Shown here: positions 26,342 through 34,857 of the stretch, in pieces
How the letters are laid out: each line of letters begins with the position of its first letter
Position numbering within the stretch: position 1 is the stretch's first letter
Assembly (NCBI GenBank): GCA_017616445.1
Contig: JAFZYE010000079.1
Location: 1-63,624, forward strand
DNA length: 63,624 nt
Direction: 5' to 3'
Origin: Bacteroidaceae bacterium
Lineage (GTDB): Bacteria > Bacteroidota > Bacteroidia > Bacteroidales > Bacteroidaceae
Translations under genes and position numbers: made by a program
Notes under the pieces: model-generated
Told to the model about the DNA's origin: nothing
Database searches by the model: none
What the model saw: only the letters and a program-made list of their open reading frames with translations

Positions 26342-27799
26342 TCATTCTTTTGGCCAATTGACGAGGTATACATTGTCGGTAGCACGGGTGAAGGCGGTGT
26401 AGAGCCAGCGGTAGTAGTCGAGCCCCATCATCTCTTCTGTGATGTACCCTTGGTCGATAAATACTTGCGACCACTGTCCACCCTGTGCCTTGTGGCAGGT
26501 GATGGCGTAGGCATACTTGATTTGCAGGGCATTGTAGTAGGGGTCTTCCTTCATCTTCTTCATCCGATCCTTCTTACATGGGATGTCGGCATAGTCCTCG
26601 AGCACTCGGTTCCACAGCTCCTCGTTCATCTCATGTGGCAGCGCAGGAGCCTCGGTATGAAGGGTATCGAGCAGCACGGTAGCTGTGAGTTCCATGTTGT
26701 CGTAGTCAGGGAAGCGCAGTTCGCAGTCCGCAAATCGGAAACCATATAACTCGCGTTCATTACGCACGCGCAGCACCTGAGCGATATCGCCGTTGGCAAT
26801 GAAAGAAAGGGAAGCCCCCTCTAACTCCCCCGAATGGGGGAGGATATCGGACATGGTGTTTTTTGTCCAAAAATAGTTGTTTTTGACAATCATGATGATA
26901 TCGCCTGAGGCGAGTTCTTCCTCACGGTCGAGTATCTGGTTGCGGATGCCCATGTTGTAGATATGTGCACGCTTGTTGGAGCGGCATACGACGATGGTGT
27001 CGTCTGTTCCGTAGTTGTGGTAGCAGTTGGAGAGCGTTTCGATGAGTTCGTTGCCAGGAACGTTTTGGACATCTTTTCCCCATTGCACCTTGAATCCCGC
27101 ACCTTGACCACTCTGACTGATGATGCCGCGTAGCTGTGTGGCATTTTTTAGGATGCCTGAGAGGTTGTGCTGACGCACTACTTGTGAGAGTGTCATGCAG
27201 GTGACATCCAGTCCATAACCCTTCAGTACTTCTGGTTGTAGGGCAGGACTCTTCGTGTTGCCAACAGGGGGCAGCTGAGCTGTGTCGCCCAGCAGGATGA
27301 GTCGGCATCCTTCGCCTGAATAGACAAATTGGATGAGATCGTCGAGGAGGCGTCCTGTTCCATACACCGTATTGGTGGCATCGTTGGAAATCATAGAGGC
27401 CTCGTCGACAATGAACAGGGTGTTCTTCATGGTGTTGTAGCCCATAGAGAAAACGGTGTCGTCCTCGATGGATTTCTGTCGGTAGATGCGCTTGTGGATG
27501 GTGAATGCCTCGTGATTGGAATAGAGAGAGAGCACCTTAGCTGCCCGACCTGTCGGTGCCATCAGTACACATCGGCGTTCGAGCTGCTCCATCGTCCTGA
27601 CTAACGCAGAAACCAACGACGTCTTGCCCGTTCCTGCATAACCTCGCAGGATGAAAACTTGGTCGTTGATTTGGCCACTTGTACCCTTGTCAACTGAAAG
27701 GATAAAATCAGTCAACGCTTCAACGACTTCTTGCTGTTGAGTTGTCGGATTATGACCGAAATTATTTAAAATTAGCTCCCTAAAGTAGTCAAATATCAT
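26342..27799 (-). CDS. RecD/Dda-like ATP-dependent DNA helicase with an in-frame element insertion
   Basis: 485 residues from ATG 27799; a TTG 12 bases upstream is a possible alternative start. Superfamily 1B helicase motifs are in order: Walker A GYAGTGKTSL (53-62), APTGRAAKVL, VDEASMI (Walker B, 131-137), LLGDTAQLPPVG, and near the C-terminus CHKAQGGQW and YTAFTRATDNVYLVNW. Such proteins unwind DNA during repair or replication. Residues about 319-329 (ILPHSGELEGA) are encoded by a palindromic element (26814-26845) that also occurs between genes; the frame is kept. The insert lies just before the conserved FIANGDIAQVLRV strand. The gene precedes rsmD in opposite orientation. Confidence 0.88.
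   Translation of the reverse strand: MIFDYFRELILNNFGHNPTTQQQEVVEALTDFILSVDKGTSGQINDQVFILRGYAGTGKTSLVSALVRTMEQLERRCVLMAPTGRAAKVLSLYSNHEAFTIHKRIYRQKSIEDDTVFSMGYNTMKNTLFIVDEASMISNDATNTVYGTGRLLDDLIQFVYSGEGCRLILLGDTAQLPPVGNTKSPALQPEVLKGYGLDVTCMTLSQVVRQHNLSGILKNATQLRGIISQSGQGAGFKVQWGKDVQNVPGNELIETLSNCYHNYGTDDTIVVCRSNKRAHIYNMGIRNQILDREEELASGDIIMIVKNNYFWTKNTMSDILPHSGELEGASLSFIANGDIAQVLRVRNERELYGFRFADCELRFPDYDNMELTATVLLDTLHTEAPALPHEMNEELWNRVLEDYADIPCKKDRMKKMKEDPYYNALQIKYAYAITCHKAQGGQWSQVFIDQGYITEEMMGLDYYRWLYTAFTRATDNVYLVNWPKE
26814..26845. repeat. Palindromic element, type 2, inside the helicase gene
   Basis: AGCCCCCTCTAACTCCCCC, GAAT, GGGGGAGGA in + orientation. It matches the intergenic copy at 19659 and, inverted, the copy at 51949. 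It adds about 11 codons without shifting the frame. Confidence 0.85.
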
Positions 27800-27898
27800 T
27801 GTTATTTGCAAAAAATTGATGCTTTATTGTCCTTAATTCATTTTAATTCATTATTTTTGTGCCACGAATATACAAAAAATTAATTGATAACAAAAATT

Positions 27899-28585
27899 AT
27901 GATGAAAAAAATTATTATTTGCTTGCTGATTTTGGCAGCTTTTGGTCTCGTTGGCGCATGTTACATGAGCATTTATACAGACATCGCTTTTGACAACGAT
28001 AAGTCTGAAAGAGAAAAATTAGTCATCGCTCGTCTCTTGCAGATTCGCGACGCAGAAGAAGAATTCAGAAAAGGTCACTATGGCGAATTCTGTGGAACTA
28101 TCGACTCTTTGATTGATTTCGTAAAGAACGGTAAAGCAGTTGTGAAGGTTGACGAAGATGTATGGACTGATGAGTTGGCAGAGAGTTTCGAATCAAAACG
28201 TGCTGCTATCGATGCAGGTAAGTTCCGTAGCGATACTGTATGGCAGTCTGCAGCAGAGAAATTGGGAATCACTTGTCCTGACTCTCTGAAACTGGTGCCT
28301 ATAGGAAAGCAAGGAGCTGTGTTCCAGCTTCGCAAGCATGAAGCATTCAACCTCAAGTCGAATGAGTTCGATAAGGTTTGTGAGGTTCGTGCATCCCTCG
28401 ACGACTATCTCGATGGTCTGAGCGAAAAGAAAATCCGTCTGTTGAAGCAAGACCTCAAGAAGCGTGGAAAGAACCGTGCAGACTTGTTCTTGGACAACGC
28501 TGATGACTATGAAGGCGAATGGTACGGATTGCGTATCGGTGACCTGAAAGACCCACAGAACAAGATGTCGGGTAACTGGGAGTAA
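27899..28585 (+). CDS. Membrane-anchored hypothetical protein
   Basis: 228 residues from the first of two ATGs at 27899. A single N-terminal hydrophobic helix (IIICLLILAAFGLVGACYMS) is followed by a soluble charged domain. The segment RLLQIRDAEEEFRKGHYGEF, followed by DSLIDFVKNGK, resembles the start of pseudopilin-like domains seen in conserved Bacteroidetes proteins, but I do not assign a family. TATTTTTG at 27852-27859 is a candidate -7 box. The gene diverges from the helicase and precedes rsmD by about 140 bp of AT-rich repeats. Confidence 0.7.
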   Translation: MMKKIIICLLILAAFGLVGACYMSIYTDIAFDNDKSEREKLVIARLLQIRDAEEEFRKGHYGEFCGTIDSLIDFVKNGKAVVKVDEDVWTDELAESFESKRAAIDAGKFRSDTVWQSAAEKLGITCPDSLKLVPIGKQGAVFQLRKHEAFNLKSNEFDKVCEVRASLDDYLDGLSEKKIRLLKQDLKKRGKNRADLFLDNADDYEGEWYGLRIGDLKDPQNKMSGNWE

Positions 28586-28715
28586 TAAAGTTTATAGTTT
28601 AAAGTTTATAGTTTATAGGTTCTTGGCTATAGATTATAGTTTAAAGTTTATAGGTTATTGGCTATAGATTATAGGTTATAGTTTATAGTTTATAGTTTAA
28701 AGATAATTGAGCTAT
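28586..28715. repeat. AT-rich periodic repeats
   Basis: AGTTTATAGTTTAAAGTTTA-type words and TTGGCTATAGATTATAG (twice, about 44 bp apart) fill the gap before rsmD. No promoter or gene could be distinguished within it. Confidence 0.75.
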
Positions 28716-28726
28716 AAAAGCTATAG

Positions 28727-29269
28727 ATGCGCGTAGTAGCAGGTAAATACAAAGGAAAGCGGTGGGATGTGCCTCATACATTTAAGGCACGTCCCACTAC
28801 TGATTTTGCGAAGGAGGGTCTGTTTAATATCCTCCATAATGTATATGTGGACTTTGCTGATCAGCCTTCCGCCCTTGATTTATTCTGCGGAACAGGTAGT
28901 ATATCGCTCGAGCTCCTGTCGCGTGGATGCGCACCAGTGGTATCCATCGAGAAAGACTTTAAGCACTATCAATATATTAAAAAGGTGTGTACAGAGTTGA
29001 AAGACCCTAACTGGCATCCCGTGATGGCTGATGTGTTTAAGTTCCTGAAGGGACATGCAGCTACCTATGACCTTATTTTTGCTGATCCTCCCTATGCCTT
29101 AGAGAACCTGCAGGACATACCTGATTTGATTTTCCAGGCAGATCATCCGTTGTTGAATCCAGACGGACTTTTCGTTCTCGAACATGGTCGCACTTACGAC
29201 TTCTCATCGCATCCACATTTTGTGGAGCATCGTAATTACGGCTCTGTCAATTTCAGTTTCTTTCAATAA
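28727..29269 (+). CDS. rsmD: 16S rRNA (guanine966-N2)-methyltransferase
   Basis: 180 residues. RsmD methylates G966 of 16S rRNA in the 30S subunit. MRVVAGKYKGKRW and KARPTTDFAKEGLFNIL are the typical start. The SAM-binding motif ALDLFCGTGSISLELLSRG is at 49-67 and the catalytic DPPY at 120-123. The protein is slightly short at the C-terminus but complete. It is followed 10 bp later by a DUF2809 gene. Confidence 0.95.
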   Translation: MRVVAGKYKGKRWDVPHTFKARPTTDFAKEGLFNILHNVYVDFADQPSALDLFCGTGSISLELLSRGCAPVVSIEKDFKHYQYIKKVCTELKDPNWHPVMADVFKFLKGHAATYDLIFADPPYALENLQDIPDLIFQADHPLLNPDGLFVLEHGRTYDFSSHPHFVEHRNYGSVNFSFFQ

Positions 29270-29279
29270 ATAGCTGCTG

Positions 29280-29660
29280 ATGAGTGCCATACATAAAAGA
29301 CGTTGGGGCTATTTTCTGGCCTTGGTAGTTGTGATAGTCATAGGATTGCTATCACGTCGTGTGTCTTTCTTGCCGAATGAGACAGGTGATGCCCTTTGGG
29401 TGATAGCTGTCTATTGTCTTTATCGCATGATATGGTGCAAGGAACTATTGAAAAATATTGCCTGGTGGAGCTTGTTGACCGCCTATGCCGTAGAGTTCTC
29501 TCAACTGATTCGGTGGGGATGGCTCGTCAGCATCCGCTCGACGGTGATTGGGCATTTGTTGTTGGGGCAAGGATTCCAGTGGCTGGATATTCTGGCTTAT
29601 ACAATAGGAGTGATAATCGTCTATGCAATTACCACTCTTATTGAACGTTTCCAAAAATAG
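29280..29660 (+). CDS. DUF2809 family small membrane protein
   Basis: 126 residues with four hydrophobic helices. The pattern (GYFLALVVVIVIGLLSRR, ETGDALWVIAVYCLYRM, YAVEFSQL, LGQGFQWLDILAYTIGV) fits DUF2809, a family of unknown function related in layout to VanZ-like proteins. It is probably co-transcribed with rsmD. Its 3' end lies 13 bp from the convergent stop of the large barrel gene. Confidence 0.85.
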   Translation: MSAIHKRRWGYFLALVVVIVIGLLSRRVSFLPNETGDALWVIAVYCLYRMIWCKELLKNIAWWSLLTAYAVEFSQLIRWGWLVSIRSTVIGHLLLGQGFQWLDILAYTIGVIIVYAITTLIERFQK

Positions 29661-29673
29661 TGTTGAGGCTTGT

Positions 29674-32637
29674 TTAGCGCCATCCGCCGCCCCATCCACC
29701 ACGACCTCCGTAGTTGGCTGAGCGTTCGTTGTCTGTGCCCATTGCGTTCTTTCCTCCAAAGATGCTGAACTTATAGACTACACGCAACATACCATATTGG
29801 TAGATGGCGTTATAGCGTGAGTCGCTGCGCATCAAGGCTGTGATGTTACGGCTGATATTGGTTTGCTGACCCAGGATGTCGTTCACCTCAAGCATCACCG
29901 TGAGGGCCTTACCTTGCAGGAACGAATGGGAGAGTTGTGCATTCCACAACAACTCGTTGGTATTCATTTCGCGCTGAGCATATCCGCGACGACTGTTCAT
30001 ACCTATATCGGTATTGATGGCTGAACCCCAAGGTGTGGTCCACTCGAACTCTGCTCCGTATGAGAAATCATAAGTGTTCTGATTGGTCATCGAGTTCATG
30101 TTGTTCTTCGAGTTCCTGTAGTCGAGACGTCCGTTGAGGGCAATGTTGATGTTCTCTGTACGATAGGATAATTCGAGTTCTGGATTCAGAGTGATTGTTT
30201 TGGTGATGGACTTGATGTCCGTGTTATCGTTGTCGCTTTGTGCGTTATTGTAGAATCCTACATTGTGGGAGTAGCTACCACCCAGATCAACATCGAGGTT
30301 GAATGCTTTCTCCTTACCCAGACCTGTATTATAACCAAATCCACCTCCTCCGTTCCAGTTACCATTGATGTTCATTGGCATCGTAGTACGTACACCATTC
30401 GCATCATAGGTGGTTTTGTTGTCAATACTGTTGCGAGTGGTGTTGAACCAAAGCCACGAGTAGATTCCCCGTTGTGCGTCTGCATTGTATGTGTTGAAGT
30501 TTGCGTTGATGTTGTGCGAGAACGAAGGTTTCAACGAAGGGTTACCCTTGGTGATATACAATGGATTGGAGTCGTCCTTGATGTCAAGCAGGTTCGTCAT
30601 GCTTGGTTGGCTGGTTCGACCGTTATAACGAATGTTGAGGTTGGTTTGCTTATCAAAATTCCATCGCAGGTTAACACGTGGTGCAAAATTGAACACATTA
30701 CGGGTTACCTCAGGGTATTCATGGCCCATGTACTTATAGTTGAGCGTACTACGTTGAGGGAGCAGGTCGATGCCTACGCTGAAGTTGTACGACTCACGTA
30801 CCTTGCGGAAGCTGAGGTTGATGGTTTGGTTGTAGTTGCGATATTCGGAGAACTGGCTGAGTGCCGTTGTGTCACGTAACAGATAGCCCGTATCTTCCAT
30901 GAACTTCAACACCGCATTAATATTATAGCGATTGTTGGTCAGGCTTTGTGCCAGATTCTGATAAGCCTGTGAGTCGTACACCTGTGCCCTGCGGTCGTTC
31001 TTGCTGTAGCTATACTGGTATTGATAGCTGAACTGCAGATAGGTGCGGTCGGCTATAGGTTCGCTGTAGGTAATCTGTGCGCTTATGTTGTGGCTATTCG
31101 ATGGCGTGTAGTAGTAACGGTTGTTCTGCTGGGTTGTTCCCAATGTATTATATGTGATGTTTGCTGCCGATATCTGTTTGTTCCTTCCTTCGTTGAAGCC
31201 GCCGTTGATCCGCAGGGTGAGATTACGTCCCTGATTGTTGAACTTGCGGTTGAACTGCAGGTTACCGTTGAAGTTGGTATTGGTGCTGTATGACTGACCA
31301 TAATTGGTATTGGTGTTTGTGACGATATTCATCAGGTTGTTGAGTACCGTGTTTGCAGGGTCGAGTGTTCCACCATTCGATACCATTGCAATCTGGTCGT
31401 TATATCCTAAGGCGTAATTGGTGTAAAGGTTTGGATCATCATCGTATGAGCCAGAAAGGCTGTTCGACATGCCTCTGTTGCGTGAATACGTGAAATTAGG
31501 ACGGAAGATGATGTTCGTCATTGTGTCAGGTTTCCATTCCAAGCGGAAGTTACTGTTCACACGATTGTTGCTCGACAGGTTCTTGTTGAAACTCTCACCG
31601 AATTTACCCTTGGTCGCATTGAAACTCTCTGTAGATGAGGTGTTCTCATTGTCGTTTCCATCATAACGGTAACGTATGCTACCACCGCTCTCCAACTTGG
31701 GTTTATCTGTCGCAAAGTTAGCACCGATCTCTTTGCTGGTTCGGAGTCCTCCTCCCCAGCCGCCCCAACGGCCACCACCTCCTCCGAAACCTTGGTCGGC
31801 AACGTTGTTGGCTCCTCCAAGCAGGGTAGCCTGGAAGTCATCGTTAAAGCGGTTTACATTGAATCGCTCTGAATAGCGGTCCTTGGTACCTATGCCGAGA
31901 TTGACATTTCCAAACCATCCGTTCTTCATTCCTTTCTTGACCGTCAAATCAAGAACCGTCTCGTCTTCACCGTCATCAATACCTGTCACACGCGACAGGT
32001 CGCTCTTACGGTCGTAGGTCTTGAGCTTTTCAATCATCTCAGTAGGAATATTCTTCATAGCAACAGACTTGTCGTTGAGGAAGAACTCTTTGCCGTCAAC
32101 CAATATCTTGCTGACCGTCTTTCCGTTGATGGTGATGTTGCCTTCGCTGTCAACCTTCGCTCCAGGCAACTGCTTTACGAGGGCTTCAAGGGTCGAGCCT
32201 TCAGGAACGCGATACGCAGCAGCGTTGTAGATGAGTGAGTCGCCCGATACAGATACTTTGGATGCATGAGCGGTCACCTCTGTCGCCTTTAGGAGAATGG
32301 CATCGGGTGACATCGTGATGTAGCCGATATTGGCATTACGGCTTTTTTGTGTGTTGAGGTCAACATCGACATATCGAGTGGTGAAGCCGATATAGGAAAT
32401 CTTTACAGCATACTTCCCTTTCTTGACACTCTTGAAAAGGAAGTCACCTTGTGTTCCGGTAACCGTTCCTTCGATAAACGAACTATCAGGAAGAGCCAGC
32501 AACTGAATGGTGGCAGAGATAACGGCCTCGCCAGTCTCCTTCTCAATGATATTTCCGCTTACGTTGAATGTGTTTTGTGCTGACATGTTGAGACACATCA
32601 GCAAATTCATGGCAATCAGGATAACTGATTTCTTCAT
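29674..32637 (-). CDS. Large outer-membrane barrel protein, TonB-receptor-like (carboxypeptidase-regulatory domain plus barrel)
   Basis: 987 residues. After the signal peptide (MKKSVILIAMNLLMCLNMSAQ) comes a CarboxypepD_reg-like beta-sandwich (about 25-110, with NTFNVSGNIIEKETGEAVISA). Next is a plug-like domain (YRVPEGSTLEALVKQLPGAK, ILVDGKEFF) and then a long barrel with Asn- and Tyr-rich strands and a Gly/Trp-rich patch (GGGGGRWGGWGGG). The C-terminus is again Gly/Trp/Arg-rich. This architecture is that of OMP_b-brl_3 family proteins, which resemble SusC-type receptors but lack a SusD partner; none is here. Ligand unknown. TAACTTTG on the minus strand at 32717-32724 is a possible -7 box. 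Confidence 0.85.
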   Translation of the reverse strand: MKKSVILIAMNLLMCLNMSAQNTFNVSGNIIEKETGEAVISATIQLLALPDSSFIEGTVTGTQGDFLFKSVKKGKYAVKISYIGFTTRYVDVDLNTQKSRNANIGYITMSPDAILLKATEVTAHASKVSVSGDSLIYNAAAYRVPEGSTLEALVKQLPGAKVDSEGNITINGKTVSKILVDGKEFFLNDKSVAMKNIPTEMIEKLKTYDRKSDLSRVTGIDDGEDETVLDLTVKKGMKNGWFGNVNLGIGTKDRYSERFNVNRFNDDFQATLLGGANNVADQGFGGGGGRWGGWGGGLRTSKEIGANFATDKPKLESGGSIRYRYDGNDNENTSSTESFNATKGKFGESFNKNLSSNNRVNSNFRLEWKPDTMTNIIFRPNFTYSRNRGMSNSLSGSYDDDPNLYTNYALGYNDQIAMVSNGGTLDPANTVLNNLMNIVTNTNTNYGQSYSTNTNFNGNLQFNRKFNNQGRNLTLRINGGFNEGRNKQISAANITYNTLGTTQQNNRYYYTPSNSHNISAQITYSEPIADRTYLQFSYQYQYSYSKNDRRAQVYDSQAYQNLAQSLTNNRYNINAVLKFMEDTGYLLRDTTALSQFSEYRNYNQTINLSFRKVRESYNFSVGIDLLPQRSTLNYKYMGHEYPEVTRNVFNFAPRVNLRWNFDKQTNLNIRYNGRTSQPSMTNLLDIKDDSNPLYITKGNPSLKPSFSHNINANFNTYNADAQRGIYSWLWFNTTRNSIDNKTTYDANGVRTTMPMNINGNWNGGGGFGYNTGLGKEKAFNLDVDLGGSYSHNVGFYNNAQSDNDNTDIKSITKTITLNPELELSYRTENINIALNGRLDYRNSKNNMNSMTNQNTYDFSYGAEFEWTTPWGSAINTDIGMNSRRGYAQREMNTNELLWNAQLSHSFLQGKALTVMLEVNDILGQQTNISRNITALMRSDSRYNAIYQYGMLRVVYKFSIFGGKNAMGTDNERSANYGGRGGWGGGWR

Positions 32638-32796
32638 TGTTGATTCATTTAAGTTGATACAATCTTTTACCTTAACTAAAATAGCAGCAGCAAATAGAGC
32701 TACAAATAATTGAGTGCAAAGTTACGAATTAGTTTAGACAGAACGGGATTATTTAAGTTATTTTATCATTTGATTTCCACTTTTTAGGCAAATTCC

Positions 32797-32828
32797 TTGG
32801 AATAAGTCATTATTTATCTGTAATTTTG
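32797..32828 (+). promoter_or_regulatory. Promoter of the MORN protein gene
   Basis: TTGG at 32797-32800, 20 bp, TAATTTTG at 32821-32828. It places the transcript start near 32835 and so supports the ATG at 32848 over the upstream GTG at 32833. Confidence 0.7.
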
Positions 32829-32847
32829 CATCGTGAAATTGAATCGT

Positions 32848-33486
32848 ATGAAGAAATTTGTTTTGATAATAGCTGTGTGTTCTGTACTATTACCGTTGGA
32901 TGTACATGCACAGTTTGTGAGGCTGGAGAAATATCCCGATATTCCCGTAGAATTTGAGGCAGCGTTTGTGGATCAAGTGACTAATTATGTGTCGGGTGTA
33001 GTGAAATCATTGTATGGACAGTATTTTGGACAGCTGTCGCCAGAAGGGAATATCTACGGATACGGCTCTTTCTATACGGATATGGACGGGGAAGTATATG
33101 GCCTTTACAGAAATGGGGATTTGGCATTTGGAATCAAGAAAGGAGCAGAGATTGCCAAAGTGGGGACAAACGAGCATTATGTCGCTTATGACCTGCGTAC
33201 CGGCTATCCTGTTTATATCATGAAGAACAACCAGAAATACAATCCTTCGACGGATATGCGAGAGAAGAATAAGTTTATGGTGATGACCTATCCTAATGGC
33301 GACAAGTATGTAGGAGAAACATGCGACAACAAACGTGAGGGATATGGGTTGTATTTCTATTCAAACGGGAACTTCTATTACGGAAAATATAAAGATAATA
33401 AGCAGTTTGGATATGGTGCGTTGTTCAAACAGGAAAACAACAACGTGACAATTCAGTACTGGGATGAGTCGAGCGATGAAGACTAA
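32848..33486 (+). CDS. Secreted MORN-repeat protein
   Basis: 212 residues with a signal peptide (FVLIIAVCSVLLPLDVHA). Two clear MORN repeats sit near the C-terminus (YPNGDKYVGETCDNKREGYG and YSNGNFYYGKYKDNKQFGYG), and an earlier degenerate one lies around LSPEGNIYGYGSFYTDMDGE. MORN repeats often mediate membrane or protein contact, but the role here is unknown. The last 11 bp overlap the start of menA, implying translational coupling with a quinone biosynthesis gene. That pairing may be only positional. Confidence 0.82.
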   Translation: MKKFVLIIAVCSVLLPLDVHAQFVRLEKYPDIPVEFEAAFVDQVTNYVSGVVKSLYGQYFGQLSPEGNIYGYGSFYTDMDGEVYGLYRNGDLAFGIKKGAEIAKVGTNEHYVAYDLRTGYPVYIMKNNQKYNPSTDMREKNKFMVMTYPNGDKYVGETCDNKREGYGLYFYSNGNFYYGKYKDNKQFGYGALFKQENNNVTIQYWDESSDED

Positions 33487-34390
33487 TGGACCAAAAGCAT
33501 GGGTGTTAGCTGCAAGACCTAAGACCTTGACTGGAGCAATCGCCCCAGTGTTGGTAGGAGGAATGCTGGCCTATACCGATTGTTCTCAACTGAGTACTCA
33601 AGCATGGTGGAGCGGATTGCTCTGCCTTTTGTTTGCGCTTGTTATGCAGATAGATGCCAATCTCGTGAATGATTATTACGATTTCAAAAAAGGAACAGAC
33701 CGTGAAGACCGATTAGGACCTGAGCGAGCCTGTGCGCAAGGATGGATTACTCCCCGGGCGATGCAGTGGGGAATTGGTTTGACCACCTTATTAGCTTGTG
33801 TAATCGGGTTGATTCTCTTGGACATCACGATGCGATGGGAACTGCTGATTGTTGGCGTTGCGTGTGTAGTAGGTTGCTTTATTTATACCCTCAAGTTCTC
33901 CTACCTCGGACTTGGCGACGTATTGGTACTTTTGTTTTTCGGCATAGTCCCCGTAGGGTTCACTTATTATGTGATGACAGGTGGTTGGACTCTGTTGCTT
34001 ACGATTGCGAGTATAGGAATGGGACTTGCTACGGATAATCTGTTGATGGTGAATAATTACCGTGATATTGAGCAAGACCGCCTGAGTGGCAAACGAACTA
34101 TTGTGGTGCGACTTGGAAAACAAGCTGCATTGCAGATGTATTTATGGTTGGGACTTATGGCAGCTTTGCTGATGATTGTTGTAGAACTGATGCAGGTATT
34201 GCTTGATGGGCGCAGTTGGTTTGGAATATTACTTGTCGTTGCTTATATCGGAATTCATATCAACAACTATCAAAAAATGAGAGCTCTCACAGGGAAAGCT
34301 CTCAATATGGTTTTAGGAAAGACTGCAGCAGGGATATTCCTCTATGCTGTAGTGTTTGCACTTTCTTTATGGATTAATGCGACGGCATAA
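33476..34390 (+). CDS. menA: 1,4-dihydroxy-2-naphthoate polyprenyltransferase (menaquinone synthesis)
   Basis: 304 residues from ATG 33476 (a second in-frame ATG is at 33464). MenA attaches the prenyl tail to dihydroxynaphthoate in the inner membrane. The two Asp-rich prenyl-diphosphate sites are visible as NDYYDFKKGTDRED and NNYRDIEQDRLSGKRT, within about eight or nine hydrophobic helices. The start KAWVLAARPKTLTGAIAPVL is typical. The 5' end overlaps the MORN gene by 11 bp. The 3' end overlaps the convergent ispF gene by 49 bp, so the last 16 codons also encode part of IspF on the other strand. Confidence 0.93.
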   Translation: MKTNGPKAWVLAARPKTLTGAIAPVLVGGMLAYTDCSQLSTQAWWSGLLCLLFALVMQIDANLVNDYYDFKKGTDREDRLGPERACAQGWITPRAMQWGIGLTTLLACVIGLILLDITMRWELLIVGVACVVGCFIYTLKFSYLGLGDVLVLLFFGIVPVGFTYYVMTGGWTLLLTIASIGMGLATDNLLMVNNYRDIEQDRLSGKRTIVVRLGKQAALQMYLWLGLMAALLMIVVELMQVLLDGRSWFGILLVVAYIGIHINNYQKMRALTGKALNMVLGKTAAGIFLYAVVFALSLWINATA

Positions 34391-34845
34391 GCACTAATGC
34401 CTTCTTCTCTTCCTGTAAATCCCAGTTTCTCTGTCGTCGTAGCTTTGATGCTTACACAATCAACATCTACTCCCATGCATTCAGCCAAAACAACTTGCAT
34501 CTCTGGGATGTGAGGATTCATCTTGGGCCGCTCCGCGCAGATGGTTGCATCGATGTTTCCTACGTGGTAACCTTTTTCTGCGATGATAGCTACCGTCTTT
34601 CGTAAGAGAATCTTGGAGTCGATGTTCTCAAATTCATTTCCTTTGACAGGAGGGAAGTGGTAGCCGATGTCGCGCATGTTGGCTGCACCAAGCAATGCGT
34701 CACAGATGGCGTGAATCAATACGTCAGCATCGCTGTGACCATCCAGTCCCATCGTGTGCTCGAGTTTGATGCCTCCAATCCATAGTTCTCTGCCTTCTAC
34801 CAACTGATGGACATCATAACCCATTCCAATTCGAAACGCACTCAT
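34342..34845 (-). CDS. ispF: 2-C-methyl-D-erythritol 2,4-cyclodiphosphate synthase
   Basis: 167 residues. IspF closes the cyclodiphosphate ring in the MEP isoprenoid pathway. RIGMGYDVHQL, the metal-binding HSDADVLIHAICDALLGAA and TTTEKLGFTGREEGISAYAVALI are all present. The usual end is near AVALI. Here seven more residues (HKESANTT and Ala) run into the convergent menA gene. dxr, another MEP-pathway gene, lies 7 kb away on the same strand. It sits 12 bp after porV. Confidence 0.95.
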   Translation of the reverse strand: MSAFRIGMGYDVHQLVEGRELWIGGIKLEHTMGLDGHSDADVLIHAICDALLGAANMRDIGYHFPPVKGNEFENIDSKILLRKTVAIIAEKGYHVGNIDATICAERPKMNPHIPEMQVVLAECMGVDVDCVSIKATTTEKLGFTGREEGISAYAVALIHKESANTTA

Positions 34846-34857
34846 CTCCTTGCTTAT

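Noticed and set aside
30238-30879. 213-residue plus-strand frame inside the large barrel gene
   Set aside because: It lies wholly antisense to a well-supported gene and has no family features.
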